From Liopterus haemorrhoidalis (lineage: Eukaryota > Arthropoda > Insecta > Coleoptera > Dytiscidae): a DNA stretch of 64,000 nucleotides. The notes beneath the pieces were generated by a model. The model was not told the DNA's origin, ran no database searches, and saw only the letters and a program-made list of their open reading frames with translations. How positions within the stretch are numbered: position 1 is the first letter of the stretch; each line of letters begins with the position of its first letter. The stretch spans positions 2,604,001 through 2,668,000 of the forward strand of contig OZ020611.1 in the NCBI GenBank assembly GCA_963971575.1, written 5' to 3'. Both the position numbers and the translations under genes were made by a program. This document shows positions 37,201-52,200 of this stretch, piece by piece.

Positions 37201-40200
37201 CAATGTTTTTGTATCTATTTTATCAAAAACTAAATCTTGCTGGATATTATATATGTTATTTTCTGTCAAAATCAAGTCTTCAGGGATTTTAGTGTTGCTT
37301 ATGTTGGCACAAATGAAATCTCGTACTACCAACCGTTCAAACCTAGTTTTAGTTTCAGTTTTTGGGATGTTTTGAACTAAATTTTGAATATCTTTAATGA
37401 GCATATTGTTTAATTTGTCCAAATTAACAGTATTTGCATTTATTGTATGTATATTTTGTTCAAAATTTGTTTTTATATTATTTATAGATTCACTATCCAA
37501 CAAATCGACTGATATATCTTTAAAATTGACCAAACCAGGTAGTGTCTGGTTATTTTTTGTTAATATGTTGGCAGTACTGACATTTATATTATCAACATAT
37601 TCCAAAACATTTATTTTTTGTACTGTAACATCTCCGTCAACAATTAGAGTGTTATTTTTTGCAAAATTAAACAAATCTTCAACTGGATGATTGTTTAAAC
37701 TGTCGGTGGAAACGTTTTCAAATAAGATGTTTTCGAAATTGAAATTTTGATCGAGTACAAAGTTTGGATCGTCCAGGAAGAAAAGGTCGTCTAATAATTC
37801 ATTAATGTTGTCTTCGTTTATTTGTTGAGCATTTAGGTCGTTGGTAAATATTCCGTTTTCGGAATTGACTTTTAGGTCTTCTAGAATTAAGTCTCCTTCG
37901 AGTATTATTGTTTCGTCTAGTAGTGATTCTATTTCTTCTAGTTCTGAAATGTGGGCGTTTACTTTTTCAGCTTGTTGAGTGGGGGAACTTTTCTTAATTC
38001 TCATATCCTGAAAAAGAATTATTTTATTAAAAACAATATAAAACGTTTAACGTTAAAAATCGTTAACTAGAAAAATTTTTTGGTAACGCCAAAATGCTAT
38101 GAAATCATGTCTGGGAATATCTGAAATAAAATACTTGAAAAAGTATTTCAATTACTTTTTGGTATTTGAAATCTTTATATATAAAAGACAATATTTGTGG
38201 CTATGTCCGGAAATTCTAACCTACTTCCAGATATGCTACCGAGTTGAAATTTTGCATACAGGTAGGGAATGCTTTCATCATAACTAGAAAAATCGAAAAT
38301 TTCAAAAAAGTCCCATCAGAAACGAGAAATTAATAATTTTGTTTTTAATTATATTGGACGATCGAAGTATGTATGATGCGTTCAGCGAGATCGCGGGAAT
38401 TTTCGTTTCAATGGTTGTTTGGACAACTATAGTAAGTTCGTGAAACATCGTTCAATGTCGTTCGGCGCGATTCATCATTACTCTGCTCTAGCTGATAAGA
38501 TTTATATATTGTTATTTAGTAAAATTTTTGATTAGTTTATGCAGAGCGAGACTAAAGTGGAGCACCTGTTTTCGTGTTTTTTATTTTAGGGCATTTTTAT
38601 GAACTTTGTTATTTTTATTTATTTTTTTTTCTATTCTTTTATTTAAATGTTTAAATATAATAGTAAAATCTTTTATATATATATAAAACAGAAAATCTGT
38701 GTGTACCGAGTTGGAATTTGGTATATAGGTAGGAAATGCAGTCAATATAAGGAGGCAAATTGAAAATCAGAAGAAAAAAAATGGTATCACTTAAGACGTA
38801 GACTTAACAGAAAAATTGCTTATACAGTGAAACCTCTATCTATCGTTTTTGAAGGGACCTATTGAAATAAACTATGGATGCGGGAAAACAATGAAAAACA
38901 CATTAATACATATTTAAATTTTTAATATGTACGTACATATATATTCTAAAAATGATACATGTTTCAGGTATAAATCAATTTTTTTAAATAAAAAATATCG
39001 TAGCGAAATAAAAAAGGAAGCTGCATGCCGACAAAAAAAATTATACTTTGTATTGTATATAATCTTTCATCGTCATTTACTTTTTGGCTTTTTATATTGC
39101 CGTAAGAAATCAATATTCTTTCGGTGTTACAAATTAAATTTTTTTCGACATCAGTTATCGAATGCGCATAAAAAAAGTTTTCAATTTGAAAAAACACGAA
39201 ATTTGCTGCGTAATTTAAACGATGAATGCGGTAAAATGATACAGAGAGAAATGATCGATGCGATCTATTTTTGCGTGTTTTGTATGAAATTAATTCGGAA
39301 CCGCAAGAAATAACGATATATACGGGAAAATTATTATTCGAGGAACGATAGATAGAGGTTTCACTGTAATAAGAAAGCAAATATTTTTTTTTAATGATTT
39401 TTTTTTTATTGGATTGATTTACGGGAGTAACGAAGGGACAACCTAAAACTAAACTTTTGAAATATCTCATTTACTATTGACTTAACAGCAAAAACGCACA
39501 TGAGAAAAGCTGTTTAAAATAAAAATACAAATACATGTTATCCTATAAATTTTTCAATTGGTTAAGAAGCAGGGGAAGGGATATGGGGGAGGTGCTAAAA
39601 CTAAAATACTGGAAATATCTCGCTTATTATTTACTTTACATCAACAATTTATAAATATAATTTATAAAGACTTTGATTGAAGAACGATTATTTTCTGTTT
39701 AGTGTAGCTTCTGAATATTTAGGGGGACAGAAGGAGCGCTACTTATAAACTTGAATTTCATTTATAAAATTTTCTTATATATGTATATAAATACATGACC
39801 TGACTGACTCATCAACGTTCAGCCCAAATCACTAGACCTAGAAACATGAAATTCGAGAAGTATATTTCCTCCATGTCGTAAGCGATCACTAAGAAGAGAA
39901 TTTTCGAAATACGACCCCTAAGGGGCTGTTAAGTGATTTCAGGGATTCCTCAATATCTCTTAGGCCCAATGAGATATTGACCTAGTTTTTGCTTACAAAG
40001 GTTACACATACAAATGTTAAGAACTAAATTCAGGATTTTGTTCTAATCAACCCTTAAAGGGATAAATTTATTATGTATTCGGAGTGAATTATAGAACCCT
40101 TCGTATTTCCTATGTATGTTGAGTTATAACATTGTGTTTTGGCATATAGATGTCTTTTTAAAATCTTAGAAACTTTTTGACAGTTTTCTTTTAAATTTTC

Positions 40201-43200
40201 ACGCCTAAAAGGGTAAATTGGTATTTTTTATTCAATAGAACGCCCCCTGGACATAGAAACATGAAATTCGTGAAGGAAGGAATGTTCCTTCCATGATGTG
40301 AGCACCTATTAAGAAAGATTTTTTTTAAATTCGACCCCTAATGTGGTGAAATGTTTCTTTCACGGATTCCTCAATATCTCAGACCTATAATGAGATATCG
40401 ACTTGGTTTTTGGTTACAAAGATTACCCATACACATGTACAAAAACGAGGTTCAGTATTTTGCTCTGATCAACCCATACAAGGCAAATCTAGATTCAAGG
40501 ATATTCATAAAACCCTTCAAGTGACCTGTTTCATTTCTTTTTGGCACATAGGCGTCTGTTTAAAATCGGTATATGTATTAAAACTCAAAAACGGATAAAC
40601 CGATTTTAGTGCTATTTGCAACAGCGTATTCCAAATTTGTCTGGAAAGATTTTAAGCTATATATCATCGCGGTAAGACACCAGGTTTCCGATCAATTAAG
40701 AAATATTTAAACTATAAAAGATACACATATTCAAAATATACCTATATTAACGAATTTTGGGTTTAATATTGCAACAAAAATGTTCCCGAGGATATATATC
40801 ACAATTTTCTTTATTTTCATTTTAGACGACAATTGTAACGTTAAATTCGCTATTGAACATTATTGTAACCCCCTAAAGCAATACGAAGAAAACTTACTTC
40901 GGTGGCAAGAATATTTACTAACGAAAAAAAGTGCTCTGATCTATATAGGTACGATTTATAAATCAGGAATAATCACGAAGTAATTATAATAAATATCATA
41001 AAAATTATAATAAATAATTTCGTAAGGTGCAACATAAAATGCTTTACGTGACTGGCGCTGCCTTTGGCAATGATTCTCACATGGGCATTTTCCTAGGTTA
41101 GCACATCGGGATACTTATACGTGTTGATATTAAATGTCTGTACTACCAATGTTTACAAAGAAATTCGTACTTAAATTATTTGTATAAGAAGCACATATTA
41201 ATACAATTGTAGATTAAAACAAATAAATATATTTGAATATAAAACGATTCGTAGCAACCAGTCTTGAACCGATTTCGAAATGGGCCAGATCTAAGCGGGC
41301 TACGACTACTTTATTTCGGTAGCGAAGCAGCGGGTACACTGCTAGTAGTACCTAAAATTGACTATAACTCAAAAACTAAGGACTCTTGATTTTTTTTAAA
41401 TATTTTTTTATTAATCCTCACCCCAAAATTACCTAACGGCCATATTTTGGACTGTATTAGGAAAACTTTTTTTTTTCAAAAAAATTAACAGAGAGTATAT
41501 GAACATGTATCTCAAAAACTAAAAGAGATAGGGACCTGCGGTTGGAATTTTTGAAGTTTTAAGGTCCGATATATGGTAAAGGCACATTTTAAAACATATT
41601 TTAAACAAACAAAAATTTTGAATAATTTTGAAATTTTTGTAATAGAATTTAATTTTTCAAAAAATTATATCTCAATAACGGTAAAAGATAGGGACCTCTG
41701 GTTTAAATTTTTGAGTTCCTCAAGTCCATTTAGGTCGAAGGAAATTGGGGCCTTAATAACCAAACTTATACAAAAGCATGTATCATTAAACAAAACCCTT
41801 AAAAATGGCAAAAAATCGAAAAATCGTAAGGGGGACCCCTTCGATAAGAAATCTCGAATTTTTACAAAAAAAAATATTTCGGATTTTTCTCAAAATTGAT
41901 ACACATTGCGCCGTAGATCACAAAAATAAGGTTCATTTTGGATTTTGGCCAACTGTTTTTGAGTAAATCGGAAAAAAAGTACCTAAAATTGACTATATCG
42001 GAAAATAGTACCTAAAATTGACTATAACTCAAAAACTAAGGCCTCTTGATTTTTTTTCAAAAAAATTAACAGAGAGTATATGAACATGTATCTCAAAAAC
42101 TAAAAGAGATAGGGACCTGCGGTTGGAATTTTTGAAGTTTTAAGGTCCGATATATGGTAAAGGCACATTTTAAAACATATTTTAAACAAAAAAATTTTTT
42201 GAAAAATTTTGAAATTTTTGTAATGGAATTTAATTTTTCAAAAAATTATATCTCAATAACGGTAAAAGATAGGGACCTCTGGTTTAAATTTTTGAGTTCC
42301 TCAAGTCCATTTTAGTCGAAGGAAATTGGGGCCTTAATAACCAAACTTATACAAAAGCATGTATCATTAAACAAAACCCTTAAAAATGGCAAAAAATCGA
42401 AAAATCGTAAGGGGGACCCCTTCGATAAGAAATCTCGAATTTTTACAAAAAAAAATATTTCGGATTTTTCTCAAAATTGATACACATTGCGCCGTAGATC
42501 ACAAAAATAAGGTTCATTTTGGATTTTGGCCAACTGTTTTTGAGTAAATCGGAAAAAAAGTACCTAAAATTGACTATATCGGAAAATAGTACCTAAAATT
42601 GACTATAACTCAAAAACTAAGGCCTCTTGATTTTTTTAAATATTTTTTTATTAATCCTCACCCCAAAATTACCTAACGGCCATATTTTGGACTGTATTAG
42701 GAAAACTTTTTTTTTCAAAAAAATTAACAGAGAGTATATGAACATGTATCTCAAACACTAAAAGAGATAGGGACCTGCGGTTGGAATTTTTGAAGTTTTA
42801 AGGTCCGATATATGGTAAAGGTACATTTTAAAACATATTTTAAACAAAAAAAATTTTTGAAAAATTTTGAAATTTTTGTAATAGAATTTAATTTTTCAAA
42901 AAATTATATCTCAATAACGGTAAAAGATAGGGACCTCTGGTTTAAATTTTTGAGTTCCTCAAGTCCATTTTAGTCGAAGGAAATTAGGGCCTTAATAACC
43001 AAACTTATACAAAAGCATGTATCATTAAACAAAACCCTTAAAAATGGCAAAAAATCGAAAAATCGTAAGGGGGACCCCTTCGATAAGAAATCTCGAATTT
43101 TTACAAAAAAAAATATTTCGGATTTTTCTCAAAATTGATACACATTAGATACACATTAGTAGATCACAAAAATAAGGTTCATTTTGGATTTTGGCCAACT

Positions 43201-46200
43201 GTTTTTGAGTAAATCGGAAAAAAAGTACCTAAAATTGACTATATCGGAAAATAGTACCTAAAATTGACTATAACTCAAAAACTAAGGCCTCTTGATTTTT
43301 TTAAATATTTTTTTATTAATCCTCACCCCAAAATTACCTAACGGCCATATTTTGGACTGTATTAGGAAAACTTTTTTTTTCAAAAAAATTAACAGAGAGT
43401 ATATGAACATGTATCTCAAAAACTAAAAGAGATAGGGATCTGCGGTTGGAATTTTTGAAGTTTTAAGGTCCGATATATGGTAAAGGTACATTTTAAAACA
43501 TATTTTAAACAAAAAAAATTTTTGAAAAATTTTGAAATTTTTGTAATAGAATTTAATTTTTCAAAAAATTATATCTCAATAACGGTAAAAGATAGGGACC
43601 TCTGGTTTAAATTTTTGAGTTCCTCAAGTCCATTTTAGTCGAAGGAAATTAGGGCCTTAATAACCAAATTTATACAAAAGCATGTATCATTAAACAAAAC
43701 CCTTAAAAATGGCAAAAAATCGAAAAATCGTAAGGGGGACCCCTTCGATAAGAAATCTCGAATTTTTACAAAAAAAAATATTTCGGATTTTTCTCAAAAT
43801 TGATACACATTGGGCCGTAGATCACAAAAATAAGGTTCATTTTGGATTTTGGCCAACTGTTTTTGAGTAAATCGGAAAAAAGTACCTAAAATTGACTATA
43901 TCGGAAAATAGTACCTAAAATTGACTTTAACTCAAAAACTAAGGCCTCTTGATTTTTTTAAATATTTTTTTATTTTTCCTCACCCCAAAATTACCTAACG
44001 GCCATATTTTGGACTGTATTAGGAAAACTTTTTTTTTCAAAAAAATTAACAGAGAGTATATGAACATGTATCTCAAAAACTAAAAGAGATAGGGACCTGC
44101 GGTTGGAATTTTTGAAGTTTTAAGGTCCGATATATGGTAAAGGCACATTTTAAAACATATTTTAAACAAAAAAATTTTTTGAAAAATTTTGAAATTTTTG
44201 TAATGGAATTTAATTTTTCAAAAAATTATATCTCAATAACGGTAAAAGATAGGGACCTCTGGTTTAAATTTTTGAGTTCCTCAAGTCCATTTTAGTCGAA
44301 GGAAATTGGGGCCTTAATAACCAAACTTATACAAAAGCATGTATCATTAAACAAAACCCTTAAAAATGGCAAAAAATCGAAAAATCGTAAGGGGGACCCC
44401 TTCGATAAGAAATCTCGAATTTTTACAAAAAAAAATATTTCGGATTTTTCTCAAAATTGATACACATTGGGCCGTAGATCACAAAAATAAGGTTCATTTT
44501 GGATTTTGGCCAACTGTTTTTGAGTAAATCGGAAAAAAGTACCTAAAATTGACTATAACTCAAAAACTAAGGCCTCTTGATTTTTTTAAATATTTTTTTA
44601 TTTTTCCTCACCCCAAAATTACCTAACGGCCATATTTTGGACTGTATTAGGAAAACTTTTTTTTTCAAAAAAATTAACAGAGAGTATATGAACATGTATC
44701 TCAAAAACTAAAAGAGATAGGGACCTGCGGTTGGAATTTTTGAAGTTTTAAGGTCCGATATATGGTAAAGGCACATTTTAAAACATATTTTAAACAAAAA
44801 AATTTTTTGAAAAATTTTGAAATTTTTGTAATAGAATTTAATTTTTCAAAAAATTATATCTCAATAACGGTAAAAGATAGGGACCTCTGGTTTAAATTTT
44901 TGAGATCCTCAAGTCCATTTTAGTCGAAAGAAATTGGGGCCTTAATAACCAAACTTATACAAAAGCATGTATCATTAAACAAAACCCTTAAAAATGGCAA
45001 AAAAATCGAAAAATCGTAAGGGGGACCCCTTCGATAAGAAATCTCGAATTTTTACAAAAAAAAATATTTCGGATTTTTCTCAAAATTGATACACATTGGG
45101 CCGTAGATCACAAAAATAAGGTTCATTTTGGATTGTGGCCAACTGTTTTTGAGTAAATCGGAAAAAAAGTACCTAAAATTGACTATATCGGAAAATAGTA
45201 CCTAAAATTGACTATAACTCAAAAACTAAGGCCTCTTGATTTTTTTAAATATTTTTTTATTAATCCTCACCCCAAAATTACCTAACGGCCATATTTTGGA
45301 CTGTATTAGGAAAACTTTTTTTTTTCAAAAAAATTAACAGAGAGTATATGAACATGTATCTCAAAAACTAAAAGAGATAGGGACCTGCGGTTGGAATTTT
45401 TGAAGTTTTAAGGTCCGATATATGGTAAAGGCACATTTTAAAACATATTTTAAACAAAAAAAAATTTTGAAAAATTTTGAAATTTTTGTAATGGAATTTA
45501 ATTTTTCAAAAAATTATATCTCAATAACGGTAAAAGATAGGGACCTCTGGTTTAAATTTTTGAGTTCCTCAAGTCCATTTAGGTCGAAGGAAATTGGGGC
45601 CTTAATAACCAAACTTATACAAAAGCATGTATCATTAAACAAAACCCTTAAAAATGGCAAAAAATCGAAAAATCGTAAGGGGGACCCCTTCGATAAGAAA
45701 TCTCGAATTTTTACAAAAAAATATTTCGGGTTTTTCTCAAAATTGATACACATTGGGCCGTAGATCACAAAAATAAGGTTCATTTTGGATTTTGGCCAAC
45801 TGTTTTTGAGTAAATCGGAAAAAAGTACCTAAAATTGACTATATCGGAAAATAGTACCTAAAATTGACTATAACTCAAAAACTAAGGCCTCTTGATTTTT
45901 TTAAATATTTTTTTATTTTTCCTCACCCCAAAATTACCTAACGGCCATATTTTGGACTGTATTAGGAAAACTTTTTTTTTCAAAAAAATTAACAGAGAGT
46001 ATATGAACATGTATCTCAAAAACTAAAAGAGATAGGGACCTGCGGTTGGAATTTTTGAAGTTTTAAGGTCCGATATATGGTAAAGGCACATTTTAAAACA
46101 TATTTTAAACAAAAAATTTTTTGAAAAATTTTGAAATTTTTGTAATAGAATTTAATTTTTCAAAAAATTATATCTCAATAACGGTAAAAGATAGGGACCT

Positions 46201-49200
46201 CTGGTTTAAATTTTTGAGTTCCTCAAGTCCATTTTAGTCGAAAGAAATTGGGGCCTTAATAACTAAACTTATACAAAAGCATGTATCATTAAACAAAACC
46301 CTTAAAAATGGCAAAAAAATCGAAAAATCGTGAGGGGGACCCCTTCGATAAGAAATCTCGAATTTTTACAAAAAAAAATATTTCGGATTTTTCTCAAAAT
46401 TGATACACATTGGGCCGTAGATCACAAAAATAAGGTTCATTTTGGATTGTGGCCAACTGTTTTTGAGTAAATCGGAAACAAATTACCTAAAATTGACTAT
46501 ATCGGAAAATAGTACCTAAAATTGACTATAACTCAAAAACTAAGGCCACTTGATTTTTTTAAATATTTTTTTATTAATCCTCACCCCAAAATTACCAAAC
46601 GGCCATATTTTGGACTGTATTAGGAAAACTTTTTTTTTTCAAAAAAATTAACAGAGAGTATATGAACATGTATTTCAAAAACTAAAGGAGATAGGGACCT
46701 GCGGTTGGAATTTTTGAAGTTTTAAGGTCCGATATATGGTAAAGGCACATTTTAAAACATATTTTAAACAAAAAAAATTTTTGAAAAATTTTGAAATTTT
46801 TGTGATAGAATTTAATTTTTCAAAAAATTATATCTCAATAACGGTAAAAGATAGGGACCTCTGGTTTAAATTTTTGAGTTCCTCAAGTCCATTTTAGTCG
46901 AAGGAAATTGGGGCCTTAATAACCAAACTTATACAAAAGCATGTATCATTAAACAAAACCCTTAAAAATGGCAAAAAATCGAAAAATCGTAAGGGAGACC
47001 CCTTCGATAAGAAATCTCGAATTTTTACAAAAAAAAATATTTCGGATTTTTCTCAAAATTGATACACATTGGGCGCAGTAGATCACAAAAATAAGGTTCA
47101 TATTGGATTTTGGCCAACTGTTTTTGAGTAAATCGGAAAAAAAGTACCTAAAATTGACTATATCGGAAAATAGTACCTAAAATTGACCAACCTAAAAAGA
47201 CAGACCTCTACTAAATATACAATATTTTCGCAAAGTTAATTTGTCGATATTAAATAAAACTTTTTTTAAATTTTGCGCCTGAATTTATGCAACTTTTTTT
47301 TCTTTCATGTCTTGCACGAAATATAGCGTTGTGCCATCTGTTATCCACGTGTGCACATGTTTGACAGCTTATGAAATTGACAACCTAACCTATTTGGAAA
47401 CAACTTTAAAAGATTATTAGAAACTGTATAAACCTGCAAAAAATTGTCTGTGGCACAAATTATAGTTAATTGAATCATATTTTATTATATTCTAATAAGG
47501 TAAGATAAATTTAAGTAAAAAAATAATGTTAATATTTTTAAAGATACTATTTTGTCGTTTAATTTATAGTTTTAATAATATTTTAAGTATATTTATACAT
47601 AATACTGACTAACTAAATTGTAGAGGTAGAGTTTCCCCAACCTGAAACTAACAAAACTTTGATTTTTCGAAAACTAATAAACTAAGTTTCGAAAGTGAAA
47701 ACTCTAGCTGGAAAGAAATATGATGCACTGTGTCCAATATATAATATTTCTGGTATCAAACATGTCCAATAACACACACTTGACTTGTAATAGATTTTAC
47801 TTACCGATTGCATTCCTATGTTTTTTGTTTCAAACACAATTCCTTTATTTTTAATTAATTCCCTCAATATTTTATCCGGAGTATTTTCAATTCGTTGCTT
47901 TAGTTGTTCTAAAGACCCTCTATCATAATTTCTGACATGTTCGCACCAGATTTGTATGTCTTTTTGGAATTGTTTCATTGCATTCTGATATATAAAATTT
48001 GGAGTGAATGTATTGATAATTCCAGTATCAGTAACTGTTACTGCAAAATAATAGTATTATATTTGATTTATTTTATATTTGTGTCAATCAATATTAAGAA
48101 CAACTATTTTATCTTACCAATCATTATTTGATTGTTGAATGCATATGAATGCATCGAAATGATACCTGTTGTAAATTGCGGATTGTTGTAATATACATCG
48201 GAAGGTAAAAATCTCCATCCATCGTACTGGAACGCTCTTATTCCACCGTGTTTGCAAAATACTAACAATACAAATTCACCTTTTAAGCCCTTAAAAAACA
48301 TCAAAGTCATTAAAATATATGCGAAAAAAAAATTAATAAACAAATTCGTTCAATAAAAAAAAGAAATGTTCAATAGTAATGCTTAGAAAATGTCAAAGAG
48401 CGTCAGATAATCACGCCGTCAGTTGAGGACATTGTCATTTTTTTTTTTTTTATTTCACCTTTATTTCCTTTGCTACTAAGCAGTGATGGGCGCGTAAGTT
48501 ACATGATGTAAGTTACCTCATTGTTGACGCGTAAACAATGATGTAAAGTAAACACAAAAACTCTTGTAAACAACGTAAACAATGTAAACAATGATTTAGA
48601 CATGCGCACTTGTTTTGAATTACAGAACCTCATTATCAATACATTTTTATAAATAATAAAATTTTAATGAAACGATTTTAAATGAAAATGTAAATATATA
48701 AAATTAGGACAAGCCAATATACATATTAATAAAAATCGAATTTGCATCATTATACAGGTGTTACATACAAATTAGTAAATATGAATATGAAAAATAAAAA
48801 ACTTTTTTCTTTAAAAATTCAGTCTAATAATTTTATTAACAAAACATTAAATTTCACCTTAAAGAAAATCAGCCTATATTTTTTAATAACGAAAAGATTC
48901 ATTGCAAATTTTGCATAACGCCCTACGTTATGTTTCATTTTCTTTAATTAAAACAAAACCTAGTTCTTCAGAACTATTCCTTCGGTTTCTTCCCACAATT
49001 TTTTTAATAAATTTATTGTTTTGAACTGAATATACTTGTTCATTAACTCTCTATTATTCATATTAAATAACTAAAACTAACCTCATTATTTGAAAGTTTA
49101 CAAAGTTTACATTGTTTACATTGTTGACAAGTTTACCAATTGTTTACATGAGTTTACACGTAAACGTAAACAATTAAAGTTTACGTGTAAACGCCCATCA

Positions 49201-52200
49201 CTGCTACTAAGTTAATTGACCAGGATAATTATAATTTTTCATGTCAAAAATTCCATGCCTGAACAGGATTCGAACCCTTAGCAACACAGAGCACATGTGT
49301 TACCACTATGCTACACCGGTCGGCTTGTCAAATATTTGACAATAACCTGATGAGAAACAATTGATTGTGTACTTAGTAACAGGGGGGTGAAACTCTAATG
49401 GCAAAACGAAAACCATATTACGTTCCATAACCCAACACGAATAGCGCCCCAGTCGCTACCAGTCACTATAGCTACGTGCATGACAGGATGTTGCCTGTTA
49501 CGGCTTCTGTCATTAGCGTCAAAATCTGTAATTAGTGTCAAAATCGTCTTCTGTAATTTTGTAATTTCATTGTTTAATTCGGAAAATGGGTGTTAAATGC
49601 TTTGTTTTGGGGTGTGATAGTAGTGAACCTACAAGATATCGCTTTCTAAACCCGAAGAGACGTGTGGCTCCAGAATTGTATAAAACGTGGATGAGGAACA
49701 TTGGAAATCCAAAATTGGATGGCTTGTCCATGGAAGTGTCCATAAATATTAAGTATTAGTAAATATTATGTTATATGTTAGTCTACTTAATAAATAATTA
49801 TTTCTGCTAGTTATTGTTTTTCTGTTTCTGTATAATTCTTAACTGCTTGTTCTTAATTGTAAACATAATTAAATGTTATTATTAAATGATACAATTCTTA
49901 TGATTTATTTTGTCTATTTTTAATATTGTTGTCATTAATAATATTAAAAATAGACAAAATAAATCATAACAATTGTTTAATTTAATAATAACATTTAATA
50001 ATGCTTACAACTATATCCACTGAAGCATTTAAAATACCCGCGAAAACCCAACCCTTTCCTCCCCTACCAATTTTAGTTCCATAACCCAACAACTACAGCG
50101 CTAATTTGGTTTAAAAAAATATAACGACAGTTTCGCATCTATTTGCTTCTTTATCTATGCTTAGTAATGCTTTCAGCAACACTTGTCAATATGATACATA
50201 GTTAACTACATGGTCAGACTTAACAAGGCTTTATGCAACTGGGCCTAAATATTAAAAATATAATTCTTACCACGATTGGTAGCCACTGTAGGGCAAATTT
50301 AACTTCCAAATTTTGAAACGGTATGAAATAGTCATCTACGTATTTATATATTACTGAATTTGTTCCCTCGATGTAATTTTCTTGAATATCTGAAATGATT
50401 AATAAATTTTCGATTATTCAATTAATTTAATAATCAGGGAAACCAACATTAACAGTCTAAAAAATTAATTTGGACAAAGTGAGTGTAGATCAGTGTTTTT
50501 GCCTGGTACTAAAAATTGGAAGAAAATTTACACTTTTTTTTGTTCCGACTTTCCCGATCCGTTAGTTGTTTACGTTTTTTATTAGTCCGCAAATGAAAAA
50601 GATTGAAAACCTCTGGTGTACATCATTTGGTTGATTAAACAGATGATTTAGGGATGGTTACTCGATTATGCGGCTAGTTAGTCCAAATAAGCAAAGTAAA
50701 TTCATACATAAATATTTGATAAAAATTTGTTTCTACGTTTCACGTTTTATTCCTAATATACAGCCGTAATCTATTTATATATTTTTTTACTTCATGTAAA
50801 GTGTGAATTTTCACACATTTCAGGGTTTTGTAGGTATGAAGCAAATGACAACAAATTGTAGGTATGTACATATTAAAAATCATACATCGGATAACTTCAA
50901 AGTATCCACGTGCTTTCTTCTAGAGACTTACAAACGTACTTAATAATGCCAGTTCTCCAGGTACTCAATTATATATTGCTAGCACCACAAAAATCGATTT
51001 CTAAAAAATAATTAGATCAAAAAATAATCAGCTCAAAAATAATCAGATCAATTTCTGTACTATTCTGGTTTACATTAATGTGCATTACTCGGATTTTATT
51101 ATATTATTAAATTAATCCCCATAGGTTATAGGATGTTTTAGCACATTTTTTCTAAAATTGTGTTAAAATAAAAAAATACAAAAACTACTTTCCGTCTTAA
51201 GAGCTTTCTTTTGACTTCACACAATAAATTTAGAAAAAAAAATTTTTTTTTTCCTGAGACAGATATTATCTGTCTCATTTCGTAATACGTAACTAACAGG
51301 GAATAGTATATTATGCAACGAGCATGGAATGATGATCATTTGACACGAGTATGCAAGTTGCGCCACGAGTCGCAGGCGAGTAGTGCAATTCATACGAGTG
51401 AGAAATTACTATTCTATTCAAGTTTCATACTATGCTTTTTCCAGGACTAAAACTTTATTACTTATTAATTTTTCTTCAGTTCCCTTTAAAAACTAACAAT
51501 AATTTGACAGTTGCTTCAACTTATTTATTACGTTGCCTAGCAACGGTCGTGTACGTATCGTATGGATTCATATGAAATTCAGTTAAAATAACAATACTTG
51601 CGTCATCTGATTAATACAATGTTCCGTAACTGCACACCTAACTACCGCGGTCGCGGTTACGGTGAAGTCGTGGTAAGTTGTGGTTACCCAGTGGTTACCT
51701 GAAAACGAGTTTTAGTTACGGAACGGTAGTCACACTTCACAGTTGATAAAACAGACAACTGAACTGTCATTTTATGGACGTTATAGGTTATAGATATTCT
51801 CTTACAAACTTATTAATAAAAATAATTGTTTCATTAGTACTTGTTTACAATGGCACATTATATAAGAACATATATGATTTTTCCCGATATTATTTTTCAC
51901 GACATCGATTAATATTACTAAAAATCAGTTACTTACACTCATTCTTACTGTTTTAATTATAGACTATCAAAATAATATTATAATATACTACTTGCACTAC
52001 AAAGAAACGATTAATTCCCTCCACTTAACTATCGCCTTATTGTAATTGTTTTGAAATTCCCGCCTTTTGTAGTTTACATTAGATCTGAAGTTTGTAGTGG
52101 GAGGAAATAACCACACTAACCGCGATATTTCTATGGTTAGTTTGGTTACAAAAAAGTAACCAAAATTTTCAGTAACCGTGTTCCGAAACTTAACAATTTT

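Noticed and set aside
38927..39470. 128- and 168-codon frames on opposite strands
   Set aside because: They overlap in antisense within a TA-flanked MITE and show no recognisable domain.
41573..45763. 108- and 113-codon frames in the satellite
   Set aside because: The same frame is broken in the other units by one-base indels in A-runs, so it is not maintained as coding.
49240..49330. Genuine tRNA gene
   Set aside because: It has A and B boxes but no convincing acceptor stem, and it continues into a repeated SINE body with an A-run.
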